Source: Halichoerus grypus (Eukaryota; Chordata; Mammalia; Carnivora; Phocidae). From it: a stretch of DNA of 64,000 bases. Of the stretch, positions 34,136-44,961 are shown one piece after another; within the stretch, counting starts at the first letter, position 1, and each line of letters opens with the position of its first letter. Below the pieces are notes generated by a model. The model worked only from the letters and a program-made list of their open reading frames with translations. It searched no databases and had not been told where the DNA came from. Made by a program: the position numbers and the translations under genes. The stretch lies in assembly GCF_964656455.1 (NCBI RefSeq), contig NC_135714.1:58925850-58989849 (forward strand). Reading direction: 5' to 3'.

Positions 34136-35409
34136 CTCTATTTTTTCCTTCTGTATTACCTATGATTATCTCAAGGTTTTACATCCAGCCAATAATTTGT
34201 CTTTCAACCATGTCTAATGTATTATTTGCTGTTTCTATCATATTTAGACATTTTTTTTAGTTTGAAATTGATTTTTCTATTTCATTCTTCTGTTGTTTCA
34301 TATTTTCTCATCTGCTTAATTGAATTATATTATGTTCTTCTGCAGTACAAAGCACTCAAGGATAATCTTCTCTTCTGTAGATTATGTTTTCTTACCAACA
34401 GGGCTCATCACATTTTTATACCCAAGGATCCTTCTTTTATTTTGTTTAGTTGTCATGCCATGTCTTTGTATCTTCCTCATGCTTAAATTAGGCCGTGCTG
34501 TACACACCATCTCTTGTCTCTCATATAGTTTGAATGATTTCTCTTTGACACTCTGTACATCATATTGTCCACTAATTCATCGTTACCTTAATGAACTTCA
34601 ATTTAAGGACTGGGAGTTGATTTCTAGTGAACATTCAGAGAGAGAGAGTAAGAGTGGGAAAGAGAAAGAACTCAGCTGTGCCTTGTTGAGAGGACTTGGC
34701 CATGGCTTCCTCTTTGCAAACCAGGGAACGTCAAGTACCAATGTCCTCTCTACCATAAGTGCAACTGCATCCTGTAGATATGTTCTCATCTACCCCAATT
34801 CAGCAGACCTGTTAGACAGTAAGTTTCAGCAGTTATTCTTCCAAGGTTGTTTCCCTTAACTTTTGCAGATCTTCCTACTCACTTACATCTCAATTCACTT
34901 TTTCACAAGTAGAAAGAATTCATGAGAATTCTCATGATTTTGTCAACTGATTGAGGATGGACGTGAAGCTGGGGGCCTTCTCCACTGCACCAGAGTCTTC
35001 AAGGCTTCTAGGTTTCCTTGTCATTTTTCAAAAGCTTATGGTGTGAGGTTATGATCCTTCTTATGTTTATTGGAACTAGTCAGTCTCATCTCAGAGAACT
35101 TTAGTAACTAGTGTTGAAGAAACCAGGCTTCACTTTGTTTTCATTTTAGATCTGCTAATAACCACTCATTGGGCCACTATTACAATTATTGAGGAATAGT
35201 GGGAAGGATAAATGCAGAGTCTATGCAATAAAAATTTCTCTTTCATCGAAAAGATAGAAAGATTTTAATAGTATAACAATCAAATTAAAGATTTGGTTAA
35301 TTGATCAGATTAAAGAACTTTGGTATGTTTTACCTTCAGAAACTCAAGTAAACTTATTAGCTGTTATGAGTATCCATGGCCATTCAGATTGATTTCTTCA
35401 CACCTTCCC
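34136..35409. other. Unassigned stretch containing the longest frame in the window
   Basis: A 179-codon frame on + (34320-34859) is hydrophobic at its start and lacks a recognised domain, a start context or paired splice sites. An 18-bp perfect palindrome (TCATGAGAATTCTCATGA) lies at 34920-34937. No interspersed repeat was recognised. Confidence 0.35.
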
Positions 35410-36504
35410 CCCCACACACATTTTTCATGGCTTCATTGAGATATTATTTACATATCATAAAATTTACTCATTTTAGGTATATAGTTTAATGAATTTTAGT
35501 AGTAGTGAAACCTCCATGTAATCAAGTTACAAAATAGTTCCAACTCCCTGAAGTTTCTTTATGTCCATTTACAATCAATTCTCCCCCTTCCCTTCAGCCT
35601 CAGGCAATGGCTGATCTGTTTTCTGACATTGTGTAGTTTTACCTTTTCTAGAATTTCATATAAATGCAATTACACAGTATGTAGTCTTTTTTTATTAGTT
35701 TTTTACTTCTTTCATTTAATATAATGTTTTTGAAATTAATCTATTTCATTTTTTTAAGATTTTATTTATTTATTGAGAGAGAGAGAGCACAGAAGGAGAG
35801 CCAGAAGGAGAAGTAGGCTCCCCACTGAGCAGGGAGTCCCATGTGGGGCTCAATCCCAGGACTCTGGGATCATGACCGAGCCAAAGGCAGATGCTTAACC
35901 AACTGAGCCACCCAGGTGCCCCAATCCATTTCATTTTTGTTTCCATATTATTCTTATTTCATCCCTATTTATTTCTTAGCAGTTCCTACAGAATGGCTCT
36001 CTCACAAATTATTTATCCATTCACCAGTTCATGAACATTAAGGTTGTTTCCATTATTTGGCTATTATGGATGATGCTGCTATAAACATTCACATATGAGT
36101 CTTTGAATGTAGAAATGTTTTTATTTCTCTTGGGTAAATATCTAGGTCAAATATTTTTTCAGATATTAATTCTTACATTTAGGTCTATGCTCAATTTTAA
36201 GTTATTTTTAAAAATATGGTGTGAAGGAAAGTTTGAGATTTATTTTATCCATATAGATATACAGTTGTTCTAGCAACATTTGTTGAAAATACTATCTTTT
36301 CTTTCATTTAATTACCTTGGCACGTCTATTAAAAATCAGGTGACATATGCGTTTGGGCCGATTCCTGGACTTTCTATTCTATTACATTGATTTATGTCAA
36401 TCCTAGGCCACTACCCCACTATCTTGTTTATTATAGTTTAGTAAATCTTGAAATCATGAATTCTACATCCTCCACCCTTATTTATTCTTCAAGATTGTTG
36501 AAAA
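35410..36504 (-). mobile_element. Old L1 (L1M type), antisense, carrying a SINE
   Basis: Antisense landmarks occur in order: CTTCATTGAGATATTATTTA, TAGAATTTCATATAAATGCA, ATTTATCCATTCACCAGTTC, TTGGCTATTATGGATGATGC, TATTTCTCTTGGGTAAATAT, AGCAACATTTGTTGAAAATA and CCTTGGCACGTCTATTAAAA. These are typical of L1M 3' UTR and ORF2-distal sequence read backwards. A younger SINE interrupts it. Confidence 0.82.
35754..35922 (-). mobile_element. CAN-SINE nested in L1, antisense
   Basis: AAGATTTTATTTATTTATTG at the tail end and GAGCCACCCAGGTGCCCC at the head end. A 16-bp target duplication AATCTATTTCATTTTT / AATCCATTTCATTTTT (35738-35753, 35923-35938) differs at one position. It is inserted into the old antisense L1. 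Confidence 0.96.
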
Positions 36505-36656
36505 ATGACCCATTTCTTTTATCAGCAGAAGAAAACATTTTTAAAAAGCAAAATGCTAAGCTTTTTATAATAAAATTGTCATAAGGACATAGAATTCTTC
36601 CATAGGTGGATGAACTTCTAAAACATATTAGTGGACACTTAGTCTGCTTTTCCATA
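36505..36656 (+). repeat. Copy A of an unnamed diverged duplicate
   Basis: Shares ordered blocks with 37611-37756: ATCAGCAGAAGAAA, TCATAAGGACATAGAATTCT, AGGTGGATGAACTTCTAAAA and GTGGACACTTAGTCTG. It lies directly after the L1 relic. No known family was recognised. Strand is assigned arbitrarily. Confidence 0.75.
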
Positions 36657-36714
36657 TAAAATTTAAAATCATCTCATCCATTTCTTCAAAAATACATATT
36701 TTTTCATTAATAAT

Positions 36715-36800
36715 CTTTATCTTTTAGAGCAGTTTTAGGCTCACAGCAAAATTGAGTGGAAAATTCAAGGAGTTCCCACATGTCTCCCACTGCTTTTGAA
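36715..36800 (-). mobile_element. Possible antisense L1 fragment
   Basis: CTTTTAGAGCAGTTTTAGGC followed by TCACAGCAAAATTGAGTGGA is a familiar antisense old-LINE motif. Short and diverged. Confidence 0.4.
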
Positions 36801-37103
36801 ATATTAGAAAAGATTTACCTCATTTCATTGTTTTCCTCATCAGGATTTAAAAGTCTCTCATCATTTCTATTAGTTCTTCCTCAATAAAGACAGCAATCCC
36901 TCATCTTAGTCTCCCTTTTTCGAGTTACGGAGTCTCCTTACAAGGGCTGGAATGTGTGTCCATTACAGGGGTGGGTTCTTTTCAGCTTCTGTATGGGTCA
37001 AGCCCTTGGGCTCTCACCATGGTGATACAAGGCATGGGAGGCTGTTCTGTGTCATTGACAGACTATCTGTTCCTAATATCTTGGGTTTTCTCCCTCTCTT
37101 CAG
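36801..37103. other. Unassigned stretch
   Basis: Ends in the pyrimidine tract TTTTCTCCCTCTCTTCAG. No repeat was recognised. Confidence 0.4.
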
Positions 37104-37239
37104 ACCAGAAAGATGAAGGGTTGCGACCTACTGGAACTTTTCACTGTCTGGATTCAAGTTCCTCAGAGCCTCAATGTCCGACATTAGAAAAAAAGAGGAA
37201 ACAAAGGATGTGGAAGCCAGTTCCTTTGAAGTGAAACAG
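37104..37239 (+). other. Candidate exon, 136 bp, probably non-coding
   Basis: A good acceptor (TTTTCTCCCTCTCTTCAG, AG at 37102-37103) and a good donor (GTGAAACAG then GTGAGG, GT at 37240-37241) enclose 136 bp. No frame is open throughout. The only frame reaching the donor starts at an ATG at 37174 (MSDIRKKEETK...) in a weak start context. If real it may be a 5' or non-coding exon. It lies between the two copies of the unnamed duplicate. Confidence 0.22.
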
Positions 37240-37610
37240 GTGAGGAGAAAGCTGTCCCCTTTGTATATAAACGTTGCCCCCACCGCCACACAGCAGTGTG
37301 CCCTGGTTTTGACCGGAACCCGCTCAGCTGGCACACACCCAAGACCTCACAAGTGCAAGTCCTGAGGGGCTTAACAACTCTGTAACCCATTGGTTGGGAA
37401 GCTCTGAAATAGAACACGATCTTTTTATCTGCTTTCTGGGGATGTCAAACGTGATCATTTTTATTTTTTGATATTCATGGCTGGCCAAACAGCGTCTATT
37501 AACTTGTAGTAAAAGGCAGAGGTTAATTATAAAGATCGCAAGACCTGGAGTGATCACGACTATTTTGATCCCATAGAGACAGCTCTGCCCATGTAAAATG
37601 TTTCCTAAGA
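37240..37610. other. Unassigned stretch
   Basis: No recognised element. Confidence 0.4.
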
Positions 37611-37756
37611 TGAATCACTTTTTCAATCAGCAAAAGAAAGCATTGAAAAAAGCAAATGCCACGATCTTATTATTAAAATCATCATAAGGACTTAGGATTC
37701 TTTTACAGGTGAAACTTCTAAAAAGTATTCGTGGAAACTTAGTCTGGTTTTTGCAT
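37611..37756 (+). repeat. Copy B of an unnamed diverged duplicate
   Basis: Aligns along its length with 36505-36656: ATCAGCAAAAGAAA, TCATAAGGACTTAGGATTCT, AAACTTCTAAAAAGTATTCG and GTGGAAACTTAGTCTG. Same orientation, about 1.1 kb away, roughly three quarters identical by eye. Confidence 0.75.
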
Positions 37757-38851
37757 GATTCCCAGTCTCATAAACATCAGTCTGCCAGTAAAACTTTAGT
37801 GACTACATAAAATAATTTCTAGAATCTTATCCATGAATGCAATCGTGAGTACTGAAAACATTTCCCCAACTGATTCATATTCAGGACAATCTCAGTAATT
37901 GCAGCCAATGCAAGAGAATGGTGGCCGCCAGGTCCAATTATTTATAACATTTTTGAGGTAATGCTTGGAAAGCTGACCATGTTAAAGTTTTTGAAACCTG
38001 TAAAATGAGATTTAAAAATTAAGAGTGCCACGGTTATTAAATATGCTTTATATACATGCACTTCAATAATTTTATATATAGAAACTAAAGATGTGAGTAT
38101 GGCTTGTGTCAATTGTATTTTTAGTCTACTTGTTTGAGTGAAAGATAAGGCATTTTCTTCCCATAGGTCAGTCACATATTTTCTTTAAGTCTGGTTTATA
38201 ATATTAATTAGCTTAACAAAATCCAACCAGAACCCATATTACATAGGTATGCTTTTCCGTAGTACATATTCAAATAGTCTTAGACTGTGAATCAGTGGCA
38301 ATCTAGTATAACAAAGTTTCGTTCCATATTCAAGACGCTTGCCAAAGCAGTGCAGAAGGGCTGTCCCCATGGAGTTAGCAGTTTAATAGTCCTCACTCCA
38401 CTAAACAGCCAATTAAATTCATTGAACCTCTTTCCTCTGCAGAAAATTCAACCCCGAAAAAGTGATGCGTTTAATAGTTTCAGTTTAGAGTTCTTGCATT
38501 TAGAAGTAGGGGTAAAGATTATTTTCTTTGCACTTGGACTCAACCAGAATGGCATGTAATTAATATCTCCACGTGCACACAATGGATTGGAGTCCAATAA
38601 ATTTGAAGAAGAAAGAATCAGGCAAAGGGAGCTATCCTTTCCAACATCAACACAGTGTTTATAATCTTTTGTTATTAAAGTTTTTGTTTGCACAATTGAA
38701 AGCTTTAAAAAGATGACTATTCATAATGATAACCTGTAAGTATGCAGGTGTTCCTGCACGCGCACACACACACACACACACACACACAGCAGCAGCAGCT
38801 ACTTTTCCTCTCTTCCTTCATCTTCTCACCATCTTAATTCTGCCCCCAAAC
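37757..38851. other. Unassigned stretch with CA/CAG microsatellite
   Basis: Only the microsatellite listed separately was recognised. Confidence 0.4.
38763..38798. repeat. (CA)13 followed by (CAG)4
   Basis: Pure CA repeat at 38763-38788 merging into four CAG units. Confidence 0.95.
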
Positions 38852-39475
38852 TGACAGTGGTAAGGAGAATAATTGCCCCCAAACATGCAGACATGAAGGA
38901 ATTCACATCTGTGAATATGCAAAAGGGACTTTGCAGATGTGATGAACATTTAGGACCTTGAGATAGGGAGATTTTCCTGGATTGTCTGGGTGGGCCCAGT
39001 GTAATCATAAGAGCCATTGAGAGCAGAGAATCTTTCTTGGCTCTGGTCAGAGAGAGATATGACAAAGAAAGAAAGGTCAGAGGATAGAAGTAGAATCACG
39101 GAGAGATGCCATATGAAAGGTACTTGACTTGCCATTGCTGGATTTGGAGGTGGAGGAATAGGGCCTTTAAGCCAAGGAATGTGAGAATCTTCTAGAAGCT
39201 AGGGATGACCCTCAATTGACAGCAAGCAAGAAGATGGAATTCTCAGTCCTACAATCACAAGGAACTGAATTCTGCTGATAATCTGAATGAGCAAAAAAAA
39301 CCAGATGTACCCCTAAGACCTCTAGAAATAAATACAACCTCTTGGTAACTTGGTTTAGCCCAGATTTAGACCCATGTCAGACATGAGCTCCAGAACTGTA
39401 AGATAACAAATTTGTATTGTTTAAAACCCTAAGCTTGTGGTGAGTTGTTCCAGTAGCAATAGAAAACTAATATAC
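38852..39475 (+). mobile_element. MaLR/ERVL-type solo LTR, sense
   Basis: Starts TGACAGTGG and contains AAAGGGACTTTGCAGATGTG, GATTTTCCTGGATTGTCTGG, GTGGGCCCAGTGTAATCATA, TCCAGAACTGTAAGATAACA and ends near AGAAAACTAATATAC. This is the landmark order of mammalian MLT-like LTRs. No internal viral genes adjoin it. Confidence 0.75.
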
Positions 39476-40307
39476 TCATTTTTGTAAACAAGGAAATGCT
39501 GTGCTTTATTCAGAAACAACAAAGACAGCTCTGAGTCCATCTGCCATATTTCAGGTGGCTTTTCTACCTTATCCTTTCTCCTTTCCTCACAGATAAAAAG
39601 TTAGATGACCAGTTGTTCTAAGCACATTTATTATGAAAGTGTGCTGAAAACACTTCCTTATTATAGGGAGCATGTCAAACTTGACTGAAGATGAATGAAG
39701 ACATTGAGATTGGAAGTGGCCTCTTGAGCATCCCAAAACCTCTGGGCTACATAAGGCTTTTGGAAATAGAGTATCCAGTGAGCCAAACCAATATTGAAAC
39801 TGCCCACTTCCCCACAGTTCTCTGGGAAGTCTGCCTTACTAGAAGCAGATCAGGTAGTTGGTGAGACATGTGGAGTGACTGGAGGAGTCCTAGGGGTGGT
39901 GGGCATCAGACCATCACCTCACTAGCTGCCCACCACCTGACACTCATCATGAGACAGTCATTCCTTTGCTGGAGGAAGGCTTGAAAGTTTATAGGACTCA
40001 TATAAAATAGAAAAATGACTTTTGTTTTGTGGGAGAGGAAGGAGGAGGACAAGAGTAAAAGTAGAAATACATGGCTTGAAAATTATCAATTAATGTATTG
40101 GTATCAAAGGCTGCCAACAATGGGAAGAGGCACTTCAGGTTTTTTTCTAATAAAAAAGCACAGAGCAAATTTTATTTTTCACCAATATTTAATAAGTAAA
40201 TATTCATGCATGTGGTAATTTTGATATAAGCATCATTTCAGAGTGAAAAGGATATTTATTTTCTTAATTTTAAAAAATGTTTTAGGGATAACCACTCTAG
40301 ATATTTT
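39476..40307. other. Unassigned stretch
   Basis: No repeat or exon signal was recognised. Confidence 0.4.
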
Positions 40308-40322
40308 TAATGTAGTTTTTTT

Positions 40323-40510
40323 TTTTTAAAGATTTATTTATTTTAGAGAGAGAGAAAAAGAGAGTGCGTGAGCCTGAGGAGGGTGAGGGGCAGAGGGAGA
40401 GGGAGAGAAGCAGACTCCCTCCTGAACACAGATCCCGACGCAGGGCTCAATCTCACAACCCTGAGATCATGACCTGAGCTGAAATCAGGAGTCAGACACC
40501 CAGGCGTCCC
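40323..40510 (-). mobile_element. CAN-SINE, antisense, nested in an L1 scrap
   Basis: A T-run then AAAGATTTATTTATTTTAGA, a GAGGGGCAGAGGGAGAGGGA body, and a head ending ACACCCAGGCGTCCC. The region that normally reads CTTAACCGACTGAGCC is deleted. Flanking TAATGTAGTTTTTTT / TAATGTGTTTTTTT supports target duplication. Confidence 0.92.
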
Positions 40511-40517
40511 TAATGTG

Positions 40518-40557
40518 TTTTTTTAAATCAAAGTATAGTTGACACGCAATGTTACAT
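40518..40557 (-). mobile_element. Tiny antisense L1 3'-end scrap
   Basis: A T-run then AAATCAAAGTATAGTTGACA and CGCAATGTTACAT is the antisense L1 3' terminus, only about 40 bp long. TAATGTA follows at 40558 and also precedes the SINE at 40308, consistent with an L1 target duplication split by the later SINE. Confidence 0.75.
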
Positions 40558-40571
40558 TAATGTAATTTTTA

Positions 40572-41682
40572 TTAAAGTTATTCACACACATGGCTTGGAG
40601 AGTCACATAGTTATATAAGGCCTACTTCCTGTTCCCCCAACCATGGTTCTTGCTCCTCAGAGGCAAACCTTTCATCTCATGTAGCTGACCACTTTTGTAT
40701 TTATTTCCATATCATTAAATAACATGCATGTATTGCTACTTCTTGATTTTTCAGTGTTAAGCCCTACATATTGGCTTCCAAATGTGGATAATAATGATTT
40801 AGCTCTTTCTCCCACCTTAGCCACGGTCTCACCATACACATGGTTATACCCCATGTCCCTGTCCTCTCAGTGTGGTTAAAGTTTGGGTAAATTGAAATTC
40901 ATTGTTTACATTGTCATGGTGACACAGATGTTATTGACTGTGGGGCCATTTCATACATCTTGAATACCTTTTCTTTTTTTTCATATCTTTTTGTTTTCAA
41001 GTTTTTTGAAATCCCAAAGATATTTTCCTAATTTTCTTTGTCATCTTTCATTTTGTGTATTTATCACTAATTTATCAAAAGTCTTCTCTGACTACAAAAA
41101 TCTTCTTTTTATATATTCAAACATTAAGTACATTAAGTAATCTATACACGTCATCTTATGGTTTCTCTCCAAGCCTTCAGGTTCACCCCTGTCTAAGTTG
41201 CTGAATCTCAAGGCCTGCTGTTTTACCATCATATTGGAAATTGCTGTCCTCCACATCCTATCCTGGATCCCTGTTTCTCAGATTTTGTGCTTTTCTCTTT
41301 CTTGTTTCCCCTTATCATTTGCATGGACAATATCCTCCAGGAGTTTCCTCCTCATTCAGTCAACCAACTTTTGCTAACTACCAAGTGCCATGCACTGTCC
41401 CAGGTATTGAGGTTAGGGTGGGAACCCATCTTCATGGAATTTTATTTTGAAGAGCACCAATGTGAAAAGGACCATCCTTCTCTCATACATGTGTTGCAGG
41501 GATGATCCTTGCCCATGAACCCTACTGAGCAGTGAGACTGTAGGAGGGAGTCAGCAACTCCTTCCCAGTGTCCCACTTTCACCTCTGCAGGAAACAGCGT
41601 CTGTTTCTCTGGGAATGGTTCCTGTCTTTCCAACTTAATGTGGTCATGGCTACATGATCTGTCCCAGGGAGAGGCACATAAC
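40572..41682. other. Unassigned stretch
   Basis: No recognised element. Overlapping frames near 41.24-41.5 kb lack domains. Confidence 0.4.
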
Positions 41683-41698
41683 AAAAACTGAGCTTGGG
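41683..41698. repeat. Target-site duplication, 5' copy, of tRNA-half insert
   Basis: AAAAACTGAGCTTGGG at 41683-41698 is exactly repeated at 41735-41750. Confidence 0.95.
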
Positions 41699-41734
41699 GG
41701 GGGGGTATAGCTCAGGGGTAGAGCATTTGACTGC
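41699..41734 (+). pseudogene. Retroposed 5' half of tRNA-Cys(GCA), tailless
   Basis: The 36-nt insert reads GGGGGTATAGCTCAGGGGTA followed by GAGCATTTGACTGC, preceded by two extra G. This is the 5' end of mammalian tRNA-Cys through the D arm and the 5' side of the anticodon arm. It stops inside the GCA anticodon, and the final A is shared with the flanking A-run. Exact 16-bp duplications beginning AAAAA flank it, the signature of L1 endonuclease target priming. There is no 3' tRNA half, no CCA and no poly(A). It is an inserted tRNA fragment (tailless retropseudogene), not a gene. The A-box GGTAGAGC-type segment remains, but the B-box is absent. Confidence 0.92.
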
Positions 41735-41750
41735 AAAAACTGAGCTTGGG
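41735..41750. repeat. Target-site duplication, 3' copy, of tRNA-half insert
   Basis: Exact second copy of AAAAACTGAGCTTGGG. Confidence 0.95.
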
Positions 41751-42569
41751 TACTCAGGCATTTGGTACACAAGCACAGCTGAGATCACTGAGCAGAAATG
41801 ATATAACCCTACGTTTCTCTGGAGCCAGGGCTTCCTTTCTTCAGAGAATGGAGATTTGCCTCATTCAAACCTTGTCCCATTCTCTAAAGGTAAAGGACAC
41901 CTATTCTCTGTAACGTGTTCCATTAAATCCCATGGGAGACACATGGAGGGAGCTTGTCTGCCTAAGGATAGAATGAGACTAATGTACAGAAGTGATTAGA
42001 GTCTGGACAGAGAGATCTGGGTACTCTATTTCCAAAAGCCTTGCATAGCTCAGAGGTGTTGAGATGTTAAAGAGGCCACTTCCTGAGTAAACTCAGTGTC
42101 TTGTTATTCATCTCCAGTCAGATGAGAGGGAGACAGAAGACAGAGAGAAAGCAAGAGAGAGAGAGAGAGAGAGAGATTTCAGCGTCATTTGCATCTCCTG
42201 TGTCTCTCCATGATCCACCCCTAGAATTCCCTCCCTCAATTCTTTCGGGAACTAAACTCTCCCTTTTTCATAGCTAATTTGATTTTAATTTCTGTCTTCT
42301 GCAACCAGAGTCCTGAGTAATGACAGGCAGTAAAAGGAAAACTGTCTATTATAGAAAAATCCTTGAGAATATGCTCTATTGAGGCCCAGAGATCTCCCTG
42401 GCCATACTATGTAATAATTTGTCCCCTCTCTCAGCAAACAAGATGTAATCAAGTAGGATTCTCTAACGTCTCTGAACCCCTCCTAAATGCCATGTCACAT
42501 ATCTGCAATAAGGAGGAAGAGTAGATGAATATGTATAATTAGCAAATTCCTATGAAAAGAGAACATCTT
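41751..42569. other. Unassigned stretch with (AG)n
   Basis: Contains an AG dinucleotide run at 42154-42176. Nothing else was recognised. Confidence 0.4.
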
Positions 42570-42660
42570 TGTTGGATTGTAATCTCCATGAGGTCAAGGA
42601 TTTGTCTAATTTTATTCACTGCTTTATCTCTAGTGCTTAGGAGAGTATTATAAAATAAGT
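42570..42660 (+). mobile_element. L2 3' end, sense
   Basis: GGATTGTAATCTCCATGAGG, TCAAGGATTTGTCTAATTTT and CACTGCTTTATCTCTAGTGC are sense L2 3' UTR landmarks. Confidence 0.7.
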
Positions 42661-43074
42661 TAATGTATGTATGTATAGATGGGCTTTTAACATACAGAAA
42701 AAAATTAAAGGAAAAGTTGTCCATTATTTTTCCCAATAAGAAACAAAAAGCAGATTGTGTTTGGGTGGTCAGTATGGGTCCTAAATTCTGTCTGAGTGAA
42801 ACAATGAAAGTAGCAAACATTTCTCTCTGTCCCCCTAACCCACCAGAAGACCGTGAGAAATCAAGACTGCTAGTGGGTCAGACAAACCCTCAAGGGGGTT
42901 ATTGAATCACGACTTCAGGCCGGAGTCCTAGGGTGATACCTACCAATTTTAAAAAATTTTAAAAGACCAAGAAAAGCCAAAAAGAAAAAAAATATTTTCT
43001 TAGCATCTTTATGCAAGACCAGGCTTATCTTTGATTGTCACTTATTTCCAGGGAGTTATATTAAATAACCCACT
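42661..43074. other. Unassigned stretch
   Basis: No recognised element. Confidence 0.4.
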
Positions 43075-43089
43075 TAGCAGTATCCTTAT

Positions 43090-43275
43090 TTTTTTTAAGA
43101 TTTTATTTATTTGAGAGAGAGTGAGAGAGAGAGAGAACAAGTGGGGTGAGGGGCAGAGGGAGAAGCAGACTCCCCACTGAGCAGGGAGCCCGACATGGGG
43201 CTCGATCTCGGGACTCTGGGATCATGACCTGAGCCAAAGGCAGACGCTTAACCAACTGAGCCACCCAGGAGCCCC
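43090..43275 (-). mobile_element. CAN-SINE, antisense
   Basis: AAGATTTTATTTATTTGAGA tail side, CATGACCTGAGCCAAAGGCA core and GAGCCACCCAGGAGCCCC head. An exact 15-bp target duplication TAGCAGTATCCTTAT lies at 43075-43089 and 43276-43290. Confidence 0.97.
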
Positions 43276-43290
43276 TAGCAGTATCCTTAT

Positions 43291-44149
43291 ATAGAAAATC
43301 CTAATAGCAGGTTACTTAATGATGAAATGTCAGACAACCCTCCAAAATGTCATATATTACGTTATTAAAGAGTACCAATAGAAAACAAATCAACTCTGGT
43401 TTTTATATATTCAAATCTTTAGAGGTACATAAACAACCTGCAATTTTATCTCTAGAGAATGGGCAAGGTTTAAACAGGGCAAGCCTTCCTTTCCAGATAT
43501 TTATTATAACACTTCTCAGCTGAAGGGGACATAAAACTCCACTTGGAAGTTGCAAATGTATTTTTTAATGCCTCAAATGAGCTTCTCTTTGAAAGACAGT
43601 GACTAGTTTCAGTGATGCCAAAGGAAGGAGTACTAATGATCAAACAACCAGAGCCAGCTTCTGAGTTGATGTATTTTTATTGGACATGCTACATTCAATG
43701 GCAACGTTCAGTAGCAACTGAATGGTAAAGACTAAAAGCTAAGGCAAGACACTCATTCATGCTGAGGGACAAATCTAGCACATTACATTGAAGTGTTTGT
43801 CTTCCTGCCATTGTGCCTGTGGGATCCAGTCATTGGTACAGAGGGTCTGTGGTGAAAAGAATATTAGTGAATGCTCTGTCAAGTGAACAGATGAGTCAAT
43901 ACGTAAGATCTGTAGTTAATGGTCTTTCTCCTTTTCCTCTACATAAAATTTAAATTCCCCATGATTATTCATCATGAAATGAGTTAACTCTGGGATAGTG
44001 ATTTCTCCACTTTTTCTTTTTCCTCTCTTCTGTGTTAAGCCAGAGGGTGGTGTCACAAATGCATTCACTTTCAATTCTACCACTCTTTCTTCATAGAACT
44101 TCTTCTGATCCTTATGTTTTCATATGTTTGTGGGGTTTTTTTTTAATCT
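43291..44149. other. Unassigned stretch
   Basis: No recognised element. Confidence 0.4.
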
Positions 44150-44255
44150 CACCACTTGAAAGTAAACCCCACTCTTTGTTGAGCTTGCACAGTAGTGTAA
44201 TCTCAGCTCCTATAATGCAGATTAAGTGCTCAATAAATATTGGATAAATGAAAGG
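44150..44255 (+). mobile_element. L2 3' end, sense
   Basis: TTGAAAGTAAACCCCACTCT leads to AGTGCTCAATAAATATTGGA and TAAATGAA, the sense L2 terminus. Confidence 0.55.
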
Positions 44256-44961
44256 AGGCATTGCCAGTGGGAGGCATTTATCATCTTCCCTCAGAAAGTT
44301 TCCATCTCTCACTTTACTCTTTGAAGCGGAAAGATACTAACGCACTGTGATTCTCTCCTCTGAAGATGGAAGATTCATAGGTGCCCTTACCAGAGGGACT
44401 GGCATTTGGGAAAAGACATTAATCCTCTAATGAGGTACCTGCTAAAGGAAGATTGCTGATAAAGACAGTTATAATTATCCTGGTTTGTAGCTCTATTTTG
44501 ATGATGCATTAACTATAGCTGGGTTTTCATCTTCATACTTTTCAAAATATACACACAAAGGGATTAACTTGAGTGGCCAAATCAATATGCATGTTAAAAC
44601 TAGCAGGTTAAGCAGTTATACAATAAGTTCAAACAAATGACTGAATACAATATTACAATAGCTTATTACTCATCCTTAAATAAATTAATGGTCTATTTTG
44701 GACAGAGCATACAAATAACTTTATCTTGAGCAACTCATTGAAAGAACATACTTCCTTTGCATATACAACAGAAACAGAGACCATATTTCATGAAGTAATT
44801 TCCAAATACACAGAGGCAGTGTGACCTACGTTAATTAGAGGGAGATTATTGCTTTCCCTCCACCTGATTTGCCTCATCTAGTCAAGCAGTTGGTGAGTCA
44901 GTTAAAATACACATCTTATCATATGGCAATATAGCAGAAGGGTGAGCCAGACCTTGGTTTC
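44256..44961. other. Unassigned stretch
   Basis: No recognised element. Confidence 0.4.

Noticed and set aside
34320..34859. Longest open frame in the window (179 codons, +)
   Set aside because: No recognised domain, weak start context, AT-rich hydrophobic composition and no paired splice sites. Treated as chance.
41699..41734. Functional tRNA-Cys gene
   Set aside because: The 3' half, B-box and acceptor complement are missing, and target duplications show it is a retroposed fragment.
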